Assembly: GCA_045640905.1 (NCBI GenBank)
Contig: JAZUFW010000035.1
Location: 1-60,229 of the forward strand
Reading direction: 5' to 3'
Length of the DNA: 60,229 nucleotides
From: JAILLW01 sp045640905
GTDB taxonomy: Bacteria > Bacillota > Clostridia > Lachnospirales > Lachnospiraceae
Positions 59,787 through 60,229 of the stretch are shown in pieces (position 1 is the first letter of the stretch; each line of letters opens with the position of its first letter). Under the pieces are notes generated by a model. The model did no database searches, was not told where the DNA came from, and saw nothing but the letters and a program-made list of their open reading frames with translations. Both the position numbers and the translations under genes were made by a program.

Positions 59787-60229
59787 ATGTATTATTCACA
59801 CGAACCCTATGGTCCCTATGAACGTTATTTCAAACGTCCGTTAGACCTAATTTTAGGAATACTGGCCTTAATCCTTCTTTGCTGGCTATACGCCATCGTA
59901 GCCATTTTGGTCAGAATTAAGCTTGGAAGTCCGGTATTGTTTTCGCAAAACCGTCCCGGCAAAAATGGTGAGATTTTCAAATTATATAAATTCAGAACAA
60001 TGACGTCAGAAAAAGACAGCGAAGGGAATCTGCTACCGGACGAAGTTCGTCTTACTAAGTTCGGAAAGATTCTCCGCAGTACAAGTCTCGATGAGTTGCC
60101 GGAAGCTTTTAATATCATAAAAGGCGACATGTCACTTATCGGTCCCAGACCTTTGTTGGTCAAGTATCTGCCTTACTATACTTCCAAAGAGAAATTGCGT
60201 CACAGTGTCAGACCCGGATTATCCGGTTT
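59787..60229 (+). CDS. Undecaprenyl-phosphate sugar-1-phosphate transferase, cut off by the window
   Basis: 147 codons are visible. A polar N-terminus (EPYGPYERYFKR) and one hydrophobic segment (about 20-45) lead into the Bac_transf domain: PVLFSQNRPGKNG, FKLYKFRTM, SLDELPEAFNIIKGDMSLIGPRP. Such monotopic enzymes start exopolysaccharide or glycan repeat synthesis by loading a sugar phosphate on the lipid carrier. GGAG precedes the ATG. The sugar cannot be told. Further polysaccharide genes probably lie to the right. Confidence 0.9.
   Translation, partial: MYYSHEPYGPYERYFKRPLDLILGILALILLCWLYAIVAILVRIKLGSPVLFSQNRPGKNGEIFKLYKFRTMTSEKDSEGNLLPDEVRLTKFGKILRSTSLDELPEAFNIIKGDMSLIGPRPLLVKYLPYYTSKEKLRHSVRPGLSG

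Overview
The window looks like chromosome from an anaerobic, low-to-moderate-GC Firmicute, most likely a Lachnospiraceae member close to Butyrivibrio, Roseburia or Eubacterium. This is an inference from gene content: a GH94 cellobiose phosphorylase, a type 1B dihydroorotate dehydrogenase with its PyrK partner, CarD, DUF1934 and DUF3048 envelope genes, a cytoplasmic FeFe-hydrogenase-like chemoreceptor, InlB-type repeat surface proteins, strong GGAGG ribosome sites and TTGACA/TATAAT promoters. No search was run. There are no rRNA genes, prophage genes, insertion sequences or CRISPR arrays. About 45 protein genes and two tRNAs are annotated.

Layout. 1-850: the tail of an unrecognised gene, three 83-bp tandem repeats, a dense palindromic element beside a copied tRNA-Gly 3' end, then tRNA-Gly and tRNA-Pro. 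919-4248 (minus): a THUMP RNA methyltransferase, an amidase-fold protein without its zinc ligands, RdgB and a YfcE phosphodiesterase. 4477-6915 (plus): cellobiose phosphorylase behind a clear promoter and two palindromes. 6970-14864 (minus): an overlapping eight-gene run (glycosyltransferase, HisC, small export protein, methyltransferase, Hsp33, LeuA, MscL with a zinc ribbon, cardiolipin synthase). 14906-17401: a His/Cys-repeat surface protein divergent from CarD. 17410-23699 (minus): a FeFe-hydrogenase-like/chemoreceptor fusion followed by two hybrid histidine kinases. 23842-26869 (minus): xylulokinase and a fucose-isomerase-like gene cut by one in-frame amber codon. 26983-34958 (minus): IspE, a GntR/FCD regulator, MurI, DUF1934, DUF3048, a trigger-factor-like lipoprotein, an NlpC/P60 hydrolase and a ClpX variant. 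35049-39285 (minus): a membrane-anchored protein and an FtsX/LolD-type ABC exporter pair. 39353-48659 (minus): a ten-gene Mrp/Mbh-like cation antiporter operon with four large antiporter subunits. 48811-51097: uracil permease and Upp, divergent. 51261-53873: an InlB-repeat surface protein. 53971-55601: an HTH-HipA-like kinase overlapping a small partner gene. 55714-59491: an unknown gene and the pyr operon. 59787-end: a truncated sugar transferase.

How the genes may work together. The FCD-type GntR regulator has a B. subtilis GntR-like palindrome (TTGTATACAA) at the start point of its own operon. The same ten bases sit between the -35 and -10 boxes of the Mrp operon, suggesting a small regulon joining envelope synthesis to ion homeostasis. 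The hydrogenase-like receptor and two kinases look like a co-transcribed redox or H2 sensing pathway in which one HPt domain could serve both kinases. The HTH-kinase and its overlapping partner resemble a rearranged HipBST-type split-kinase toxin module. These three, together with the amber-interrupted isomerase, are the best leads.
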